A stretch of DNA of 64,000 bases from Nitrosomonas oligotropha (GTDB lineage: Bacteria; Pseudomonadota; Gammaproteobacteria; Burkholderiales; Nitrosomonadaceae). The notes beneath the pieces are model-generated. The model saw only the letters and a program-made list of their open reading frames with translations, ran no database searches and was not told the DNA's origin. Numbering within the stretch: position 1 is the first letter of the stretch; every line of letters starts with the position of its first letter. Made by a program: the position numbers and the translations under genes. Shown here in pieces: positions 38,213-48,043 of this stretch. The stretch covers positions 47,410-111,409 of the forward strand of contig NZ_FNOE01000009.1 of the NCBI RefSeq assembly GCF_900106555.1, given 5' to 3'.

Positions 38213-41200
38213 TTACGGCTGTGCGGAGTGCTCCCGTAGCCAAGCTTCAAGCTCCTTTGCCGGTGCGGGGCGGTGAAACAGGAATCCTTGATAATAATCG
38301 CAGCCATGCTGACGCAGAAAAGCCAATTGCTGCTCCGACTCAACGCCTTCCGCCAAGACGCTTAATTTCAGACCGCGCGCCATCGCGATGATCGTGGCGG
38401 CGATCTCACGGTCATTGGGATCATGCGCCAGACCGCGCACAAAGCTTTGATCTATCTTGAGTTTATCGATGGGAAAGCGCTTCAAATAAGTCAATGACGA
38501 GTAGCCGGTGCCAAAATCATCAATCGCCAGCTGGATTCCCGGTGCCTTCAAGGTTTTCAGCGTATCGATCGAGCGTTCCGCATGCTCCATGAACATGCTC
38601 TCGGTCAATTCCAATTCCAGGCACGCTGCCGGAAGTTTCGTTTCTTCCAGAACCCGCTGGATCACTTCAGCCAGATTCTCGGATTGAAACTGCCGAACCG
38701 ACAGATTGACCGCCATCACGAGCGGTGCAAAACCAGCATCAATCCAGGCCCGTCCTTGCGCGCAGGCGGTCCGCAACACCCACTCCCCGAGCGGCACGAT
38801 CAATCCGGTTTCTTCTGCAATCGGAATAAATTTTCCCGGCGGCACGATGGCTTCTCCCGGCGGCTGCCATCGCACCAAAGCCTCAACCCCGACCGCCCGG
38901 CCGCTATGCGCATCGATCAACGGCTGATAGTGCAGAACGAACTCCCCGGCGGTGAGCGCATGGCGCAAGCGGGTTTCCATGACCAAGCGTTCATTGGCGG
39001 CAATGCTCAATGCTTCCGTATGGTAACGATAGGTGCTGCGGCCTTCTTTTTTCGCCAGATACATGGCCATGTCGGCGTGCTGGATCAACTCGGTGACATT
39101 GCTGGCATCATCCGGAAAAAGGCTGATACCGATACTGGCATTAATGAAGATCTCATGACCGCTGGGCAGTGCAAAGGGGGTCGCAAGCAAATCAATCAAA
39201 GTCTGCGCGACAGAAGCGGATTCGCTCGGCTCCTTGATATCCTCAAGCACCAGCAAAAACTCATCGCCGCCCAGGCGCGCCAGCGTATCTTCCTCACGCA
39301 AACGCTTTTTCAGGCGCGCAGCCAGCATAATCAAAAGCTCATCCCCGATGGGATGTCCCAGGCTGTCATTGACATTCTTGAAACGATCCAGATCGACATA
39401 CAGCGTCGCTATGCGCAGACTGTGCCGTTGCGCCCGCTCAATGGCATGATGCAGGCGCGATTGCACCAACAGCCGGTTCGGTAAGCCGGTCAATGGATCA
39501 TAATGCGCCAAATGCGCCAGCTGTGCCTCGGATTGCTTCATCTGCGTAATGTCGGCAAACACGCCAACATAATTACAGGGCTCATTCCTGTCATTACACA
39601 CTGTGCTGATCGTCAGCCATTGCGGATAAATTTCGCCATTCTTGCGGCGGTTCCAGATTTCCCCGCTCCAATGGCCCACGGTTTTCAGACTGGCCCACAT
39701 CGCTTGGTAAAAGGGTTTACCGTGATGCCCCGACTTGATGATCTTCGGATTCTTACCCAGCACCTGCGCTTCACTATAACCGGTAATTTCGGTATAGGCG
39801 CGGTTAATGGCCAGAATGCGCGGCTCCAGGTCGGTGATGACGATCCCTTCCCGGCTGGACTCAAACACCGCCGCCGCCTGTTTCAATGTTTCCGCGGCAT
39901 AGACTTTTTGCACCGCCACGGCCGCGATCGAGGCAAACTCATTGATCAGCATCAAATCGGCAGGTGATGGCTCACGCGGGGTACGATGATAAATGGTAAA
40001 AGTGCCTAGCACACTGCCTGCTTCATCTTTGAAGGGTATCGACCAACAGGCATGAAGATTGGCTTTGCGCGTCAGTTCCAGAAAAGGCTGCCAGTACGGA
40101 TGGTGATCGATGTCGGAAACAATCACCGCTTCACCGCGCCATGCGGCCGTACCACACGAGCCAACCCCATCACCGATCATCACCTGATTGACAGCGACGT
40201 TGTATTCATCCGGCAGACTGGGCGCCGCGCCGTGCTTAAGACGGCCCGCATGCCTATCCAGCAGCAGGATGGAAACCAGCATGCCGGGATTGATCACCTC
40301 GAGGCGTTGCGCAATATCATTCAGAACTACGGGCAGCGGTTGGCTGGCAATGATCAGATTCGATGCGGATTGATGCGCCTGGCGTATCAGTTCGAGCCGC
40401 TTATGTTCACTGATATCCAGCCAGGCACCGACAATTTCGGCAGGCTCGCCGTCAGCATCCCGCACCAATCGAAGCTCATCGAGTATCCAGACGATTCGCC
40501 CAGATCGATGCAGGAACCGGTAGTCGTGTGTGAGCTGGCCTTCGCTCAGCAACATCGGCCAGCGGGCCAAAGCCGCTTCACGATCATCCGGATGGATATG
40601 CGAGCGCCACCAATCCGCCGCCAATGCCTCTTCTTGCGTATAGCCCAGCAGACGTTCGATATTTTCACTCACCCAGTTGGGGCGCGGCGTTTCTCCGGAA
40701 AACTTCAAGCTGTATAAAATTGTCGGGCTGGCGGCCAGAAGATACGAAAGGCGCTGGCTGGTTCTTTTTAAGCTGATCCGTTCGCGAGTCAATTCCGCTT
40801 GGTGCTGCACTTTCTCCAAAGTGGCAACAATCTCGTACAGATAGCCTTCGTGCTTCGACAAATAATCATCCACACCCAAGTGCAGCGCACGCGCGGCCAC
40901 TATCTCACTACCCTGGCCTGTCACCAGGATGGTAGGAATATTCAGTTTGCGCTCATACCGTAACAATTGGAAAAACTCCAAGCCATCCATGCTGGGCAAG
41001 TGATAATCGATCAGCAATGCATCGAATTCCGCCGCCTGATTCATCGGATCATCAGGCAGCAGCGCGAGCGCATCTTGCACACTGCTCACCGCGGTCATCT
41101 GGATATGCGGCGCATGCAAAACAAAATGACGGCGCATCAAATCGATATCGAATATATTATGCTCTAGATACAACACGCGCAGAACCGGATGACTGCGCTC

Positions 41201-41584
41201 CAGATTGTCGCGAAAATGTTCTCGGGCGCCACGCAATATCCGCGGCAGACGTTCCAGATAATCATCCCGTTTGATCAGATAATCATCCGCATTGGCTTTA
41301 AGCGCGGCCACGGCGGAATCCTGATCGCCCGACCCGGTGAGCATGACTACCGCGATGGGCAGTTGTTGCTCCCGCACATGCGCCAATGCATCCAAACCGG
41401 AGCCATCGGGCAGGGACAGATCAGCCAGCAGCAGGTCATAACAATTCGGCTCGGCAAGCCGCTTGAATCCTTCAGCCAGGGTATTCACCACATCCAATTC
41501 GATATCCGGTGCAGTCCGGCGCAGGGTGCGCCGGGCCAGATCGGCATCGCTGGCGGAATCTTCGATATACAGAACGCGCATCAT
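38213..41584 (-). CDS. REC-REC-PAS-GAF-PAS-GGDEF-EAL c-di-GMP signalling protein
   Basis: About 1123 aa from the ATG pair at 41581-41584; an upstream in-frame start would overlap the receiver gene. Order: REC1 (MRVLYIEDSASDADL, phospho-Asp in LLLADLSLPDGSG), REC2 (ALLIDYHLPSMDG), PAS (~290-400), GAF (~415-555), PAS (~570-690), GGDEF (~700-860, intact LARLGGDEF) and EAL (~875-1115, EALVRWQPP, DDFGTGYSSLTYL, IKID-type QSFV). Both catalytic signatures are intact, so it may make or break down c-di-GMP on phosphorylation. It is encoded between a sensor kinase and the sheath gene, so it probably links sensing to the CIS or to attachment. Confidence 0.92.
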   Translation of the reverse strand: MMRVLYIEDSASDADLARRTLRRTAPDIELDVVNTLAEGFKRLAEPNCYDLLLADLSLPDGSGLDALAHVREQQLPIAVVMLTGSGDQDSAVAALKANADDYLIKRDDYLERLPRILRGAREHFRDNLERSHPVLRVLYLEHNIFDIDLMRRHFVLHAPHIQMTAVSSVQDALALLPDDPMNQAAEFDALLIDYHLPSMDGLEFFQLLRYERKLNIPTILVTGQGSEIVAARALHLGVDDYLSKHEGYLYEIVATLEKVQHQAELTRERISLKRTSQRLSYLLAASPTILYSLKFSGETPRPNWVSENIERLLGYTQEEALAADWWRSHIHPDDREAALARWPMLLSEGQLTHDYRFLHRSGRIVWILDELRLVRDADGEPAEIVGAWLDISEHKRLELIRQAHQSASNLIIASQPLPVVLNDIAQRLEVINPGMLVSILLLDRHAGRLKHGAAPSLPDEYNVAVNQVMIGDGVGSCGTAAWRGEAVIVSDIDHHPYWQPFLELTRKANLHACWSIPFKDEAGSVLGTFTIYHRTPREPSPADLMLINEFASIAAVAVQKVYAAETLKQAAAVFESSREGIVITDLEPRILAINRAYTEITGYSEAQVLGKNPKIIKSGHHGKPFYQAMWASLKTVGHWSGEIWNRRKNGEIYPQWLTISTVCNDRNEPCNYVGVFADITQMKQSEAQLAHLAHYDPLTGLPNRLLVQSRLHHAIERAQRHSLRIATLYVDLDRFKNVNDSLGHPIGDELLIMLAARLKKRLREEDTLARLGGDEFLLVLEDIKEPSESASVAQTLIDLLATPFALPSGHEIFINASIGISLFPDDASNVTELIQHADMAMYLAKKEGRSTYRYHTEALSIAANERLVMETRLRHALTAGEFVLHYQPLIDAHSGRAVGVEALVRWQPPGEAIVPPGKFIPIAEETGLIVPLGEWVLRTACAQGRAWIDAGFAPLVMAVNLSVRQFQSENLAEVIQRVLEETKLPAACLELELTESMFMEHAERSIDTLKTLKAPGIQLAIDDFGTGYSSLTYLKRFPIDKLKIDQSFVRGLAHDPNDREIAATIIAMARGLKLSVLAEGVESEQQLAFLRQHGCDYYQGFLFHRPAPAKELEAWLREHSAQP

Positions 41585-41586
41585 GA

Positions 41587-42009
41587 TTATTGGGGATGCT
41601 CGTTCAGAACGCACCAATACAGTTCGATGTGCTGCGCCACGTCCATGAAGTTATCAAACCCTACCGGTTTTACAATATAGGAATTGACGCCTAAATCGTA
41701 GGCCGCTTGGATATCGCGATCTTCTTTTGAAGTGGTGAGAACAACAACCGGAATGCGGCAAAGCACCGCGTGTTGTTTCAAAGTCCGTAACACAGTCAGA
41801 CCGTCAACGCGCGGCAAATTCAAATCCAGCAGAATAACGGCCGGCTGGATCTCGCCCGCTTCCCAGCGCGGCACCCACGCCAAGGCTTCCTCGCCATCCC
41901 GCGCGACCAGTACCGGATTAATCAACTTGCGGCGCTGAAAAGCGCGTAGCGTCAGATCCACATCGAGAGGATTGTCTTCGACCAGGAGAATCGGTGGGTA
42001 TAAGCTCAT
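41587..42009 (-). CDS. Rcp1/CheY-like single-domain response regulator
   Basis: 140 aa with the acidic pair EDN (~11-13), phospho-Asp in VILLDLNLPRVDG, Thr in VLTTSKEDRD and Lys in YIVKPVGFDNF. The long loop before the Asp is typical of Rcp1-type regulators that partner with phytochrome-like kinases. It is sandwiched between the hybrid kinase and the GGDEF-EAL protein with gaps of 17 and 2 bp, so it is a probable phosphorelay shuttle. Confidence 0.93.
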   Translation of the reverse strand: MSLYPPILLVEDNPLDVDLTLRAFQRRKLINPVLVARDGEEALAWVPRWEAGEIQPAVILLDLNLPRVDGLTVLRTLKQHAVLCRIPVVVLTTSKEDRDIQAAYDLGVNSYIVKPVGFDNFMDVAQHIELYWCVLNEHPQ

Positions 42010-42026
42010 CGTTATTGACTCCGTCG

Positions 42027-45000
42027 CTATTTCAAGTTTTCCGCCATCGCGGTCAATTCCAGATAGAAGGTTGCACCTTCACCCGGCGTGCTTTGTGCCC
42101 ATACCCGTCCTCCCATGCGTTGCATAGCCTTCTTGACTAAAGCCAGACCGATCCCGGTACCCGGGTAATCTTCCAGCCGATGGAGACGTTCAAAAATCTC
42201 AAAGATGCGCTGATTATACTTCATGTCAAAACCGATACCATTATCACGGACCCACAAGATCACATGCCGATCATCCCGGTCAGCGCCAAACTCTATGCGC
42301 GGGTGAGCCGCATGCTGGCTGAACTTGATCGCATTCTCCAGCAGATTGCGCAGCACCATAGCCAGGCCGTCGCGATCACCATTGACCATCAATAGCGGTA
42401 AATCACAAATGACCTCGATCTGACGCGCGGCAATCTCCCCGTCACACTCCGCAATCACCCGCTGGGTTAATGCCGTCAGGTCCAGCGCATGGGAATCCAA
42501 TTTACGTCGTTCCATGCGTGAATAAGCCAGCAAATCATCGATCAACTCATTCATGCGCGTGACACCCCCGCGCAGGTTGGTGATGAATAAACGTCCTTCG
42601 TCATCCAATCGATCGGAATAGTCTTCTTCCAGCAACCGGCTATAGCCTTCGACACCGCGCAGTGGCGCCTTCAAATCATGCGAAACGGAATACACAAAGC
42701 TTTCCAGTGATTGGTTGAGCATCTTTAATTCGGCGGTACGCTCCGCAACCCGTTTTTCCAGATCGGCATTCAGTTGCTGCAATGCCGCTTCGGCTTGTTT
42801 CCGGTAAGTGATATCCTCGGTAAACATGGCAATCCCGCCGATTGCACCACCGGCTTGATGCCAAGGCCGCACCTCCCAGCGTAACCATTGTATGCTGCCA
42901 TCGGCCCGTTCAAAACGATCCTCATCGGCGCGGATGATTTCACCAGTCAGACAGCGGCGATGGATCGCTTTCCATTCTTCACCGATCTCAGGAAAAGCAT
43001 CGTAATGACATACCCCCAATAAATCACGATCGCCCAAGTTGTAATCGTTACGCCAGCGCTGACTGCAAGCAAGATAGCGTATTTCCCGGTCGAACATGGC
43101 TAACGAGGCGGGTGCGTATTCAATGAACAACTTGAGTCGTTCCTTGCTTTCCTGCAGCGCCATTTCGCCCAGCTTGCGCTCGGTGATATCTTGCACGGTT
43201 CCGCGCATGGCAATGATGCGGCCGTCAAAATCGGGCACTGCTTCTCCGCGTGAGATCGTCCAGCGATGCGCGCCATCCGGCCGCACCACTTCCGCATCGC
43301 ACTCAAATGCAGCACCGTCGCGCCAGCACTTTTGCACTGCGGCAGCCAGCTTATTCCAGCTATCCACGGTGTAAAAACTCGCCATTTCCTGATAATCCGC
43401 AGGCGGCAAAGCGGTATCACGGCCATAAATCAGGTAAAGCTCCTCGGACCAGGTTTGTTTATCCGCGCCGTTCCAGGTCCAATGCCCGAGGTTGGCGATG
43501 CGTCTGGCTTCTTTGAAGTTTGCCGCAATCTCCTTGCGGCTTTGGATATCTTCAACCACGGCGACGAAATAATCCGGCGCGTTATCGGGCTTACGCACCA
43601 GGGAAGCGTGAAGATTGATCCATATCACGCGGCCATCCTTACGAATATAGCGTTTCTCCATTGCATACGCAGTGATTTCACCGTTCAACATGCGCTTTAC
43701 GTTATTGATGTCTGCTTCCAGATCATCGGAATAGGTGACATCCTGAAATGTAAGCGCCATCAATTCATCCTGACTGTACCCCAGGATAGCGCAAAGCTTG
43801 TGATTGACACGCAACCAATATCCTTCCAGTGAAATAATCGAAATCCCGACGGCGGCTTGCTCAAAAGTAGCCTGAAATCGTGCTTCGCTCTGCCGCAGCT
43901 GTTCTCTGACAAGTTGTCTCTCGAACACCAGTTTATCAACGCGCACCAGGAGCTCATCCACGGCAAAAGGCTTGTTCAGATAATCCTGCACGCCGGATTT
44001 CAGCAGTTTGACACAGAGATCGTCATCGGCCTTAGCAGTCAGCATGATGATGGGCACGCCATCCAGTTCCGCATGCTGGCGTATTTGCCACACCATTTGT
44101 TCACCATTCATTACCGGCATCATCACGTCGGAAAGAATCAAATCGGGTGCCAGCTTCAGCGCTTGCTCCAATCCTTCACGGCCGTTGAAAGCGCTGGCTA
44201 CGCGGTAGCGAGGCTGCAACATGCCGGCAATGAAGCGATTCATATCCGCATTGTCTTCAACAACCAAAACCAAGGGCAAATGGGTGGCGGCCACCGGGAG
44301 CGGCGGGGTTCTTTCCGCACGGCTCTGAAGTTCATCCATGACTTCATGCACAATGATCTCGTCCAGGGAAACTGGCGCATCCCGTAGTACCGAACCGGCT
44401 GGCGCGGTGCGCGGCAGCGTGATCCTGAATAGCGCGCCACCCCCGGGTGATTCTTCGAGTTCGAGCTTGCCATGCAATAAATCGGCAAAATCCTTGACGA
44501 TCGCCATCCCTAAGCCGGTGCCGTCATGCTGCCGGGTTACGCTGCTCTCCACCTGCATAAAGCGTTCAAACACGTGCTCACGCATTTCCGCCGGTATGCC
44601 GGGACCATTGTCCTGAACTTCGATCTGCGCGCGCGCTTCGGTGGTAACAAGCCGGACGACAATACAACCTTTATCCTGCGTGAACTTGAATGCGTTGGAC
44701 AGCAGATTGAGCAGGATGCGTTGCAGCTTCTCGCTATCACTTTCAACTGCACAGACTTCCGGGACGATAACCTGTAATGCGATATCGCGCCCCTGCGCCA
44801 GCAATTCAAAGTAACTTGCCGTGACTCGCACCAGCTCCGCCAAATCGAACCGCGCCCAAAAAACCGGCATGCGCCCCGCCTCAAGCTTAGCCGCATCCAA
44901 CAAATCGGTAACGTGGCGGTAAAGAATGCGCGCGTTACGCAGCATCAATCCGGTTTCATGGCGTTCTTCCGCGGAAGCGTTGCTGCCGGTGAGCCACCGC

Positions 45001-45659
45001 ATGCGGTTCTCCAAAGGAGCGATGATCAGCGTCAGCGGTGTGCGTAATTCATGGCTGATATTGGCAAAAAACTGTGATTTAAGTTGATCCAGCTCCGTCA
45101 GACGCTGATTCATCTGCTCCAATTCTTCCAGCGCCGTTTTCAAAGCGCGATTAGCTTGATTCACTTCAGCCGCACGCTGCACGATCTCCGCTTCCATGCG
45201 CTGTGCGCGCCCTTTCACCTTGCCAGGTTGCGCTTTATGGTTATGACTGACGATGTACTCAGTCACATCTTCCGCATGATGCAAAATATAGGCAACCTGG
45301 CCCTCTTCATCCAATACCGGTGTATTGACCGGACTCCAGTATTTGACTTCGAAGCCTCCACTGCCATCGCGCAATGGAATATCGTACTTTTGCACGTTCA
45401 TGACATCCGCGCGTTTTTTACTGAGCACATGATTGAGCGAAGTACGTAAATCTCTTACACTGGCGCAAGCCGGATCTTCCGGGTCATCGGGAAAAATCTC
45501 AAATAAACCATGTCCGACAATCGCATCGCATTCGGTACGGGTCATTTCTACATATTTGTTGTTTACGGCGGCAATGGTAAAAGCGGAATCCGCTCGGAGG
45601 AGCAAATAAGGGTGTGGGCTTACTTCAAATAGCTGCTGATACGGTGGAATTTCAGACAT
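42027..45659 (-). CDS. Hybrid sensor histidine kinase with two kinase cores
   Basis: 1210 aa. PAS (~5-135) and a coiled coil come first, then HisKA 1 (FFANISHELRTPLTLI, His ~203) and HATPase 1. A receiver (~470-585, LVLVVEDNADMNR, DLILSDVMMPVMNG) and three PAS domains (~600-965) follow. HisKA 2 (YSVSHDLKAPLRGVEGYSRL) and HATPase 2 (LWVRDNGIGFDMKYN) close the protein. No membrane helix is seen, so it is a cytoplasmic sensor. Two complete kinase cores in one chain are unusual. It heads the three-gene signalling cassette inside the CIS block. Confidence 0.93.
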   Translation of the reverse strand: MSEIPPYQQLFEVSPHPYLLLRADSAFTIAAVNNKYVEMTRTECDAIVGHGLFEIFPDDPEDPACASVRDLRTSLNHVLSKKRADVMNVQKYDIPLRDGSGGFEVKYWSPVNTPVLDEEGQVAYILHHAEDVTEYIVSHNHKAQPGKVKGRAQRMEAEIVQRAAEVNQANRALKTALEELEQMNQRLTELDQLKSQFFANISHELRTPLTLIIAPLENRMRWLTGSNASAEERHETGLMLRNARILYRHVTDLLDAAKLEAGRMPVFWARFDLAELVRVTASYFELLAQGRDIALQVIVPEVCAVESDSEKLQRILLNLLSNAFKFTQDKGCIVVRLVTTEARAQIEVQDNGPGIPAEMREHVFERFMQVESSVTRQHDGTGLGMAIVKDFADLLHGKLELEESPGGGALFRITLPRTAPAGSVLRDAPVSLDEIIVHEVMDELQSRAERTPPLPVAATHLPLVLVVEDNADMNRFIAGMLQPRYRVASAFNGREGLEQALKLAPDLILSDVMMPVMNGEQMVWQIRQHAELDGVPIIMLTAKADDDLCVKLLKSGVQDYLNKPFAVDELLVRVDKLVFERQLVREQLRQSEARFQATFEQAAVGISIISLEGYWLRVNHKLCAILGYSQDELMALTFQDVTYSDDLEADINNVKRMLNGEITAYAMEKRYIRKDGRVIWINLHASLVRKPDNAPDYFVAVVEDIQSRKEIAANFKEARRIANLGHWTWNGADKQTWSEELYLIYGRDTALPPADYQEMASFYTVDSWNKLAAAVQKCWRDGAAFECDAEVVRPDGAHRWTISRGEAVPDFDGRIIAMRGTVQDITERKLGEMALQESKERLKLFIEYAPASLAMFDREIRYLACSQRWRNDYNLGDRDLLGVCHYDAFPEIGEEWKAIHRRCLTGEIIRADEDRFERADGSIQWLRWEVRPWHQAGGAIGGIAMFTEDITYRKQAEAALQQLNADLEKRVAERTAELKMLNQSLESFVYSVSHDLKAPLRGVEGYSRLLEEDYSDRLDDEGRLFITNLRGGVTRMNELIDDLLAYSRMERRKLDSHALDLTALTQRVIAECDGEIAARQIEVICDLPLLMVNGDRDGLAMVLRNLLENAIKFSQHAAHPRIEFGADRDDRHVILWVRDNGIGFDMKYNQRIFEIFERLHRLEDYPGTGIGLALVKKAMQRMGGRVWAQSTPGEGATFYLELTAMAENLK

Positions 45660-46042
45660 GAAGATCTCATATTGTTAGAAGATGACCAGCAAGTATCAGG
45701 CATCTACGAATGCACTATAAGACCATGATTTTTATTCAATAACATTGGTGTTGTCAACAGGGTTTTAGCTATTGTCAGAATCAACTGACAGGTATGAGCC
45801 ATCGGGATATGAGCGGTCAAACGATAAATTTTCATAGTCACCCCCCGGATAACGGTGTCAAACCTTACCAATGAACATGGCATCCGCATTGTTTCTTGTC
45901 AAATTATCTGACAACCCGGTTACAGCGGTACCACTCACATCCGAACACTCGCCATCTCGCGTTAGTCTGTCGAATCCAGTCAGAAACAAATCGGGAAGAA
46001 ATAGTGCGCAGACAACTCTGCCACTGCGCGCCATTTTATCTA
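45660..46042. other. 383-bp intergenic region upstream of the signalling module
   Basis: No convincing gene; short reading frames on the minus strand lack ribosome-binding sites. This is the largest gap in the CIS block and probably holds the promoter of the kinase operon. The short inverted repeat TTGTCA...TGACAA near 45897 could be an operator, but this is weak. Confidence 0.4.
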
Positions 46043-46903
46043 TCAATTAATATAAATCTCGGAAACACTCGCTATTTTGTCACTGATCATTTCCGCATGA
46101 ATTTGCTCCACACTGGCATTCGGCAGGCGTTTGACCAGCACTCTGTCACCCGTGCCGGTGGATTCTTTCAACTGCAAGCGCTGATCGGGCAGTTCATGCA
46201 GCGGAATCGCCTTTGAAGACAGCAATTGAATGGCATTGCGATTTCCGGGCAAGGTCACGTTTCCCAAGTTTTCAAACTGCAAGACATTATCCAAATCCGC
46301 GATGAACACATTGCGTTTCGATAAATCGCCGAGAATGTAGTATTTCCAGTACGTCTGATTGGTGTTTAAACGGATATAAAACTTACGCGCGGCGTCATCC
46401 AGCTTGTCCGAACACAATCCTTCCGCTCCGGCAGTAATGTTTACCCGCGCAATAAGCACCGGCTTGACGAGATAATCCTTGCGTTCCAGTATGGCAGGCA
46501 AGGGATCGGCTGTGAGCTTCAGCCAAGCATCCGCGGCGGCATACGCATCCGGATGCAGCAGTTGTTTATCTGCGGCATCCCGGGTGACTTGTTGCGTATC
46601 GAAGAAAAGAATCGCATCATCGGGCGGCGCACCGGGAGCGGTATAGCGGAAGAAGTTATTGTCCTTGGAAAAAACTTTAAAAGTCAGAACCAAGTCGTCT
46701 TCCGCATGAAGACGCAGGATATTGATTTTTTCTTCGTCAAAATAAACGGCAATTCCACTTTCCGATGACTTGAGCAGTAAACCTGCTCTTCTCAATAACA
46801 CCACACAAGATTCGCTGGGAATGAATTCCAGGGTTTTGCAATGTTGGCCGGAGAAATAGGCATGTTCGACAGTTACATTGACGAGTAAACGATAGGCACC
46901 CAT
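46043..46903 (-). CDS. CIS-locus protein of unknown function
   Basis: 286 aa, no signal peptide and no membrane segment. The N-terminal ~110 residues look beta-rich (YRLLVNVTVEHAYFSG, GIAVYFDEEKINILRLHAED). The C-terminal half includes FYIRLNTNQTYWKYYIL and SKRNVFIADLDNVLQFENLG. I do not recognise a family. It is 60 bp downstream of the DUF4255 gene on the same strand, so a structural or assembly role at the tail terminator end is plausible. Confidence 0.7.
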   Translation of the reverse strand: MGAYRLLVNVTVEHAYFSGQHCKTLEFIPSESCVVLLRRAGLLLKSSESGIAVYFDEEKINILRLHAEDDLVLTFKVFSKDNNFFRYTAPGAPPDDAILFFDTQQVTRDAADKQLLHPDAYAAADAWLKLTADPLPAILERKDYLVKPVLIARVNITAGAEGLCSDKLDDAARKFYIRLNTNQTYWKYYILGDLSKRNVFIADLDNVLQFENLGNVTLPGNRNAIQLLSSKAIPLHELPDQRLQLKESTGTGDRVLVKRLPNASVEQIHAEMISDKIASVSEIYIN

Positions 46904-46963
46904 ATTCCGCTCAATCTATGGTTATTTTCCAGATCAACTCAACCCAAAACCATTCCTGAAACA

Positions 46964-47533
46964 CTATTGCACCATCGACTTCGGCTCGCCCGCAACGGGG
47001 ATACGGCCAACCACATCCTCGGTATCGAAGGCCACCATGCGCACCTTGTACAGAATGGATGGCAAATATTTACCCCCTAAAGAACCCCATAAGTTACTGA
47101 GATCCTGGATGGAAAGATTTTCGATATCCAGGATCAGTTTCTCGATGCGATCGTCCATCTCGGGTGCTGTTTGATGATTGATCACATGATTCTTCTGAAA
47201 AAAAATGATCGTGCTGGATAAAAATTTCAGCGCTTCGGGATAATTATTGCCGGTAAAATTCGCCGCCATCATCAGGTGCAAATTAAAATAGAGCGGCACA
47301 CTGCTCTGTACCTCCCGTTGCCCGACTTCATGCAGGCTGACTTGCCGGAACGGCACGGAATCCTTTTCGATATTCACCAAAAAAACAACCAGCTTATTAT
47401 TGACATTGACTGCCACCGTACCGTCGATCTCCAATAAATTGGAAACCACCACCACATCTTCACCCAGATTGTAAGTACGGCGTAAATACTGATTCAGCTG
47501 TGTCGCAAGGAGTTGCACGGCCACATTGATCAT
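46964..47533 (-). CDS. DUF4255 (Pvc16/Afp16-like) tail-terminator protein
   Basis: 189 aa. The pattern MINVAVQLLATQLNQYLRR, VVFLVNIEKDSV, VPLYFNLHLMMAANF, NNYPEALKFLSSTIIFFQKN and LSNLWGSLGGKYLPSILYKV with RMVAF matches the DUF4255 family. In Afp/PVC this protein caps the sheath/tube and stops polymerisation. Here it is encoded 9 kb upstream of the sheath, not at the end of the locus. Confidence 0.9.
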   Translation of the reverse strand: MINVAVQLLATQLNQYLRRTYNLGEDVVVVSNLLEIDGTVAVNVNNKLVVFLVNIEKDSVPFRQVSLHEVGQREVQSSVPLYFNLHLMMAANFTGNNYPEALKFLSSTIIFFQKNHVINHQTAPEMDDRIEKLILDIENLSIQDLSNLWGSLGGKYLPSILYKVRMVAFDTEDVVGRIPVAGEPKSMVQ

Positions 47534-47692
47534 AATGAATAATCGATAAACCTAGTTATGGGTGAATAAGGCGAGCTGTTACTGAACGAATCAACTTGCT
47601 GAAGGCATATACAATACCCCCGCTTTCATGCGCGAATGTACTGGAAGCCCGTTGCACTGTCAAATGCACACCCATCCGGCATTCCGCCCTGT

Positions 47693-48043
47693 TTACAGCG
47701 TTGCAACCGTCCATTCCGGAACTTCAGCGCCCTTCGACAACAAGCGGAACGGCATGCCGCCGGGTTTGAGAAAGGGCGGCATTTGCGCATCTTTGCGGAT
47801 ACATCCGTTGCCCTCACACTGCAAGATGATGTAGGCACAGCGATGCCCCCAATTGGCCCTGGGCTCGAGATCGACAAACACAATGCGCGCTTCCCAGGGA
47901 ATATCAATCAGCACATCTCCGGCGTGAACCCTGGCTCCGGCGTGCGCAATCTCGCGGCTCAGATAGACGATCGCGTTGGATAACGTTTCATCGTCAAAGA
48001 CCGAGCTGACACGCTCGAAAATGCCCTGATCGGATTCTCTCAT
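47693..48043 (-). CDS. Stand-alone homologue of the caspase-like protein's N-terminal domain
   Basis: 116 aa. The segment ARIVFVDLEPRANWGHRCAY and the following AQMPPFL align with NSIMVFADDAPQYNWSHPCR and AQFPPYM in the N-terminal domain (~residues 45-96) of the caspase-like protein encoded just upstream. Shared features are a hydrophobic strand, P-x2-NW-x-H, a Cys two residues later, and AQ-x-PP. The gene starts within the ATGA overlap of the protease stop codon, so translation is coupled. It may be an inhibitor, a scaffold or a dimerisation partner of the protease; the role is inference. Confidence 0.7.
   Translation of the reverse strand: MRESDQGIFERVSSVFDDETLSNAIVYLSREIAHAGARVHAGDVLIDIPWEARIVFVDLEPRANWGHRCAYIILQCEGNGCIRKDAQMPPFLKPGGMPFRLLSKGAEVPEWTVATL

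Noticed and set aside
38582..39484. 300-aa reading frame on the plus strand
   Set aside because: Antisense shadow of the GGDEF-EAL part of the signalling protein; composition is rich in Gln/His/Arg, typical of an antisense frame.
45704..46046. Two short minus-strand reading frames in the gap upstream of the kinase
   Set aside because: No ribosome-binding sites, weak start codons and no coding-like composition; more likely promoter DNA.
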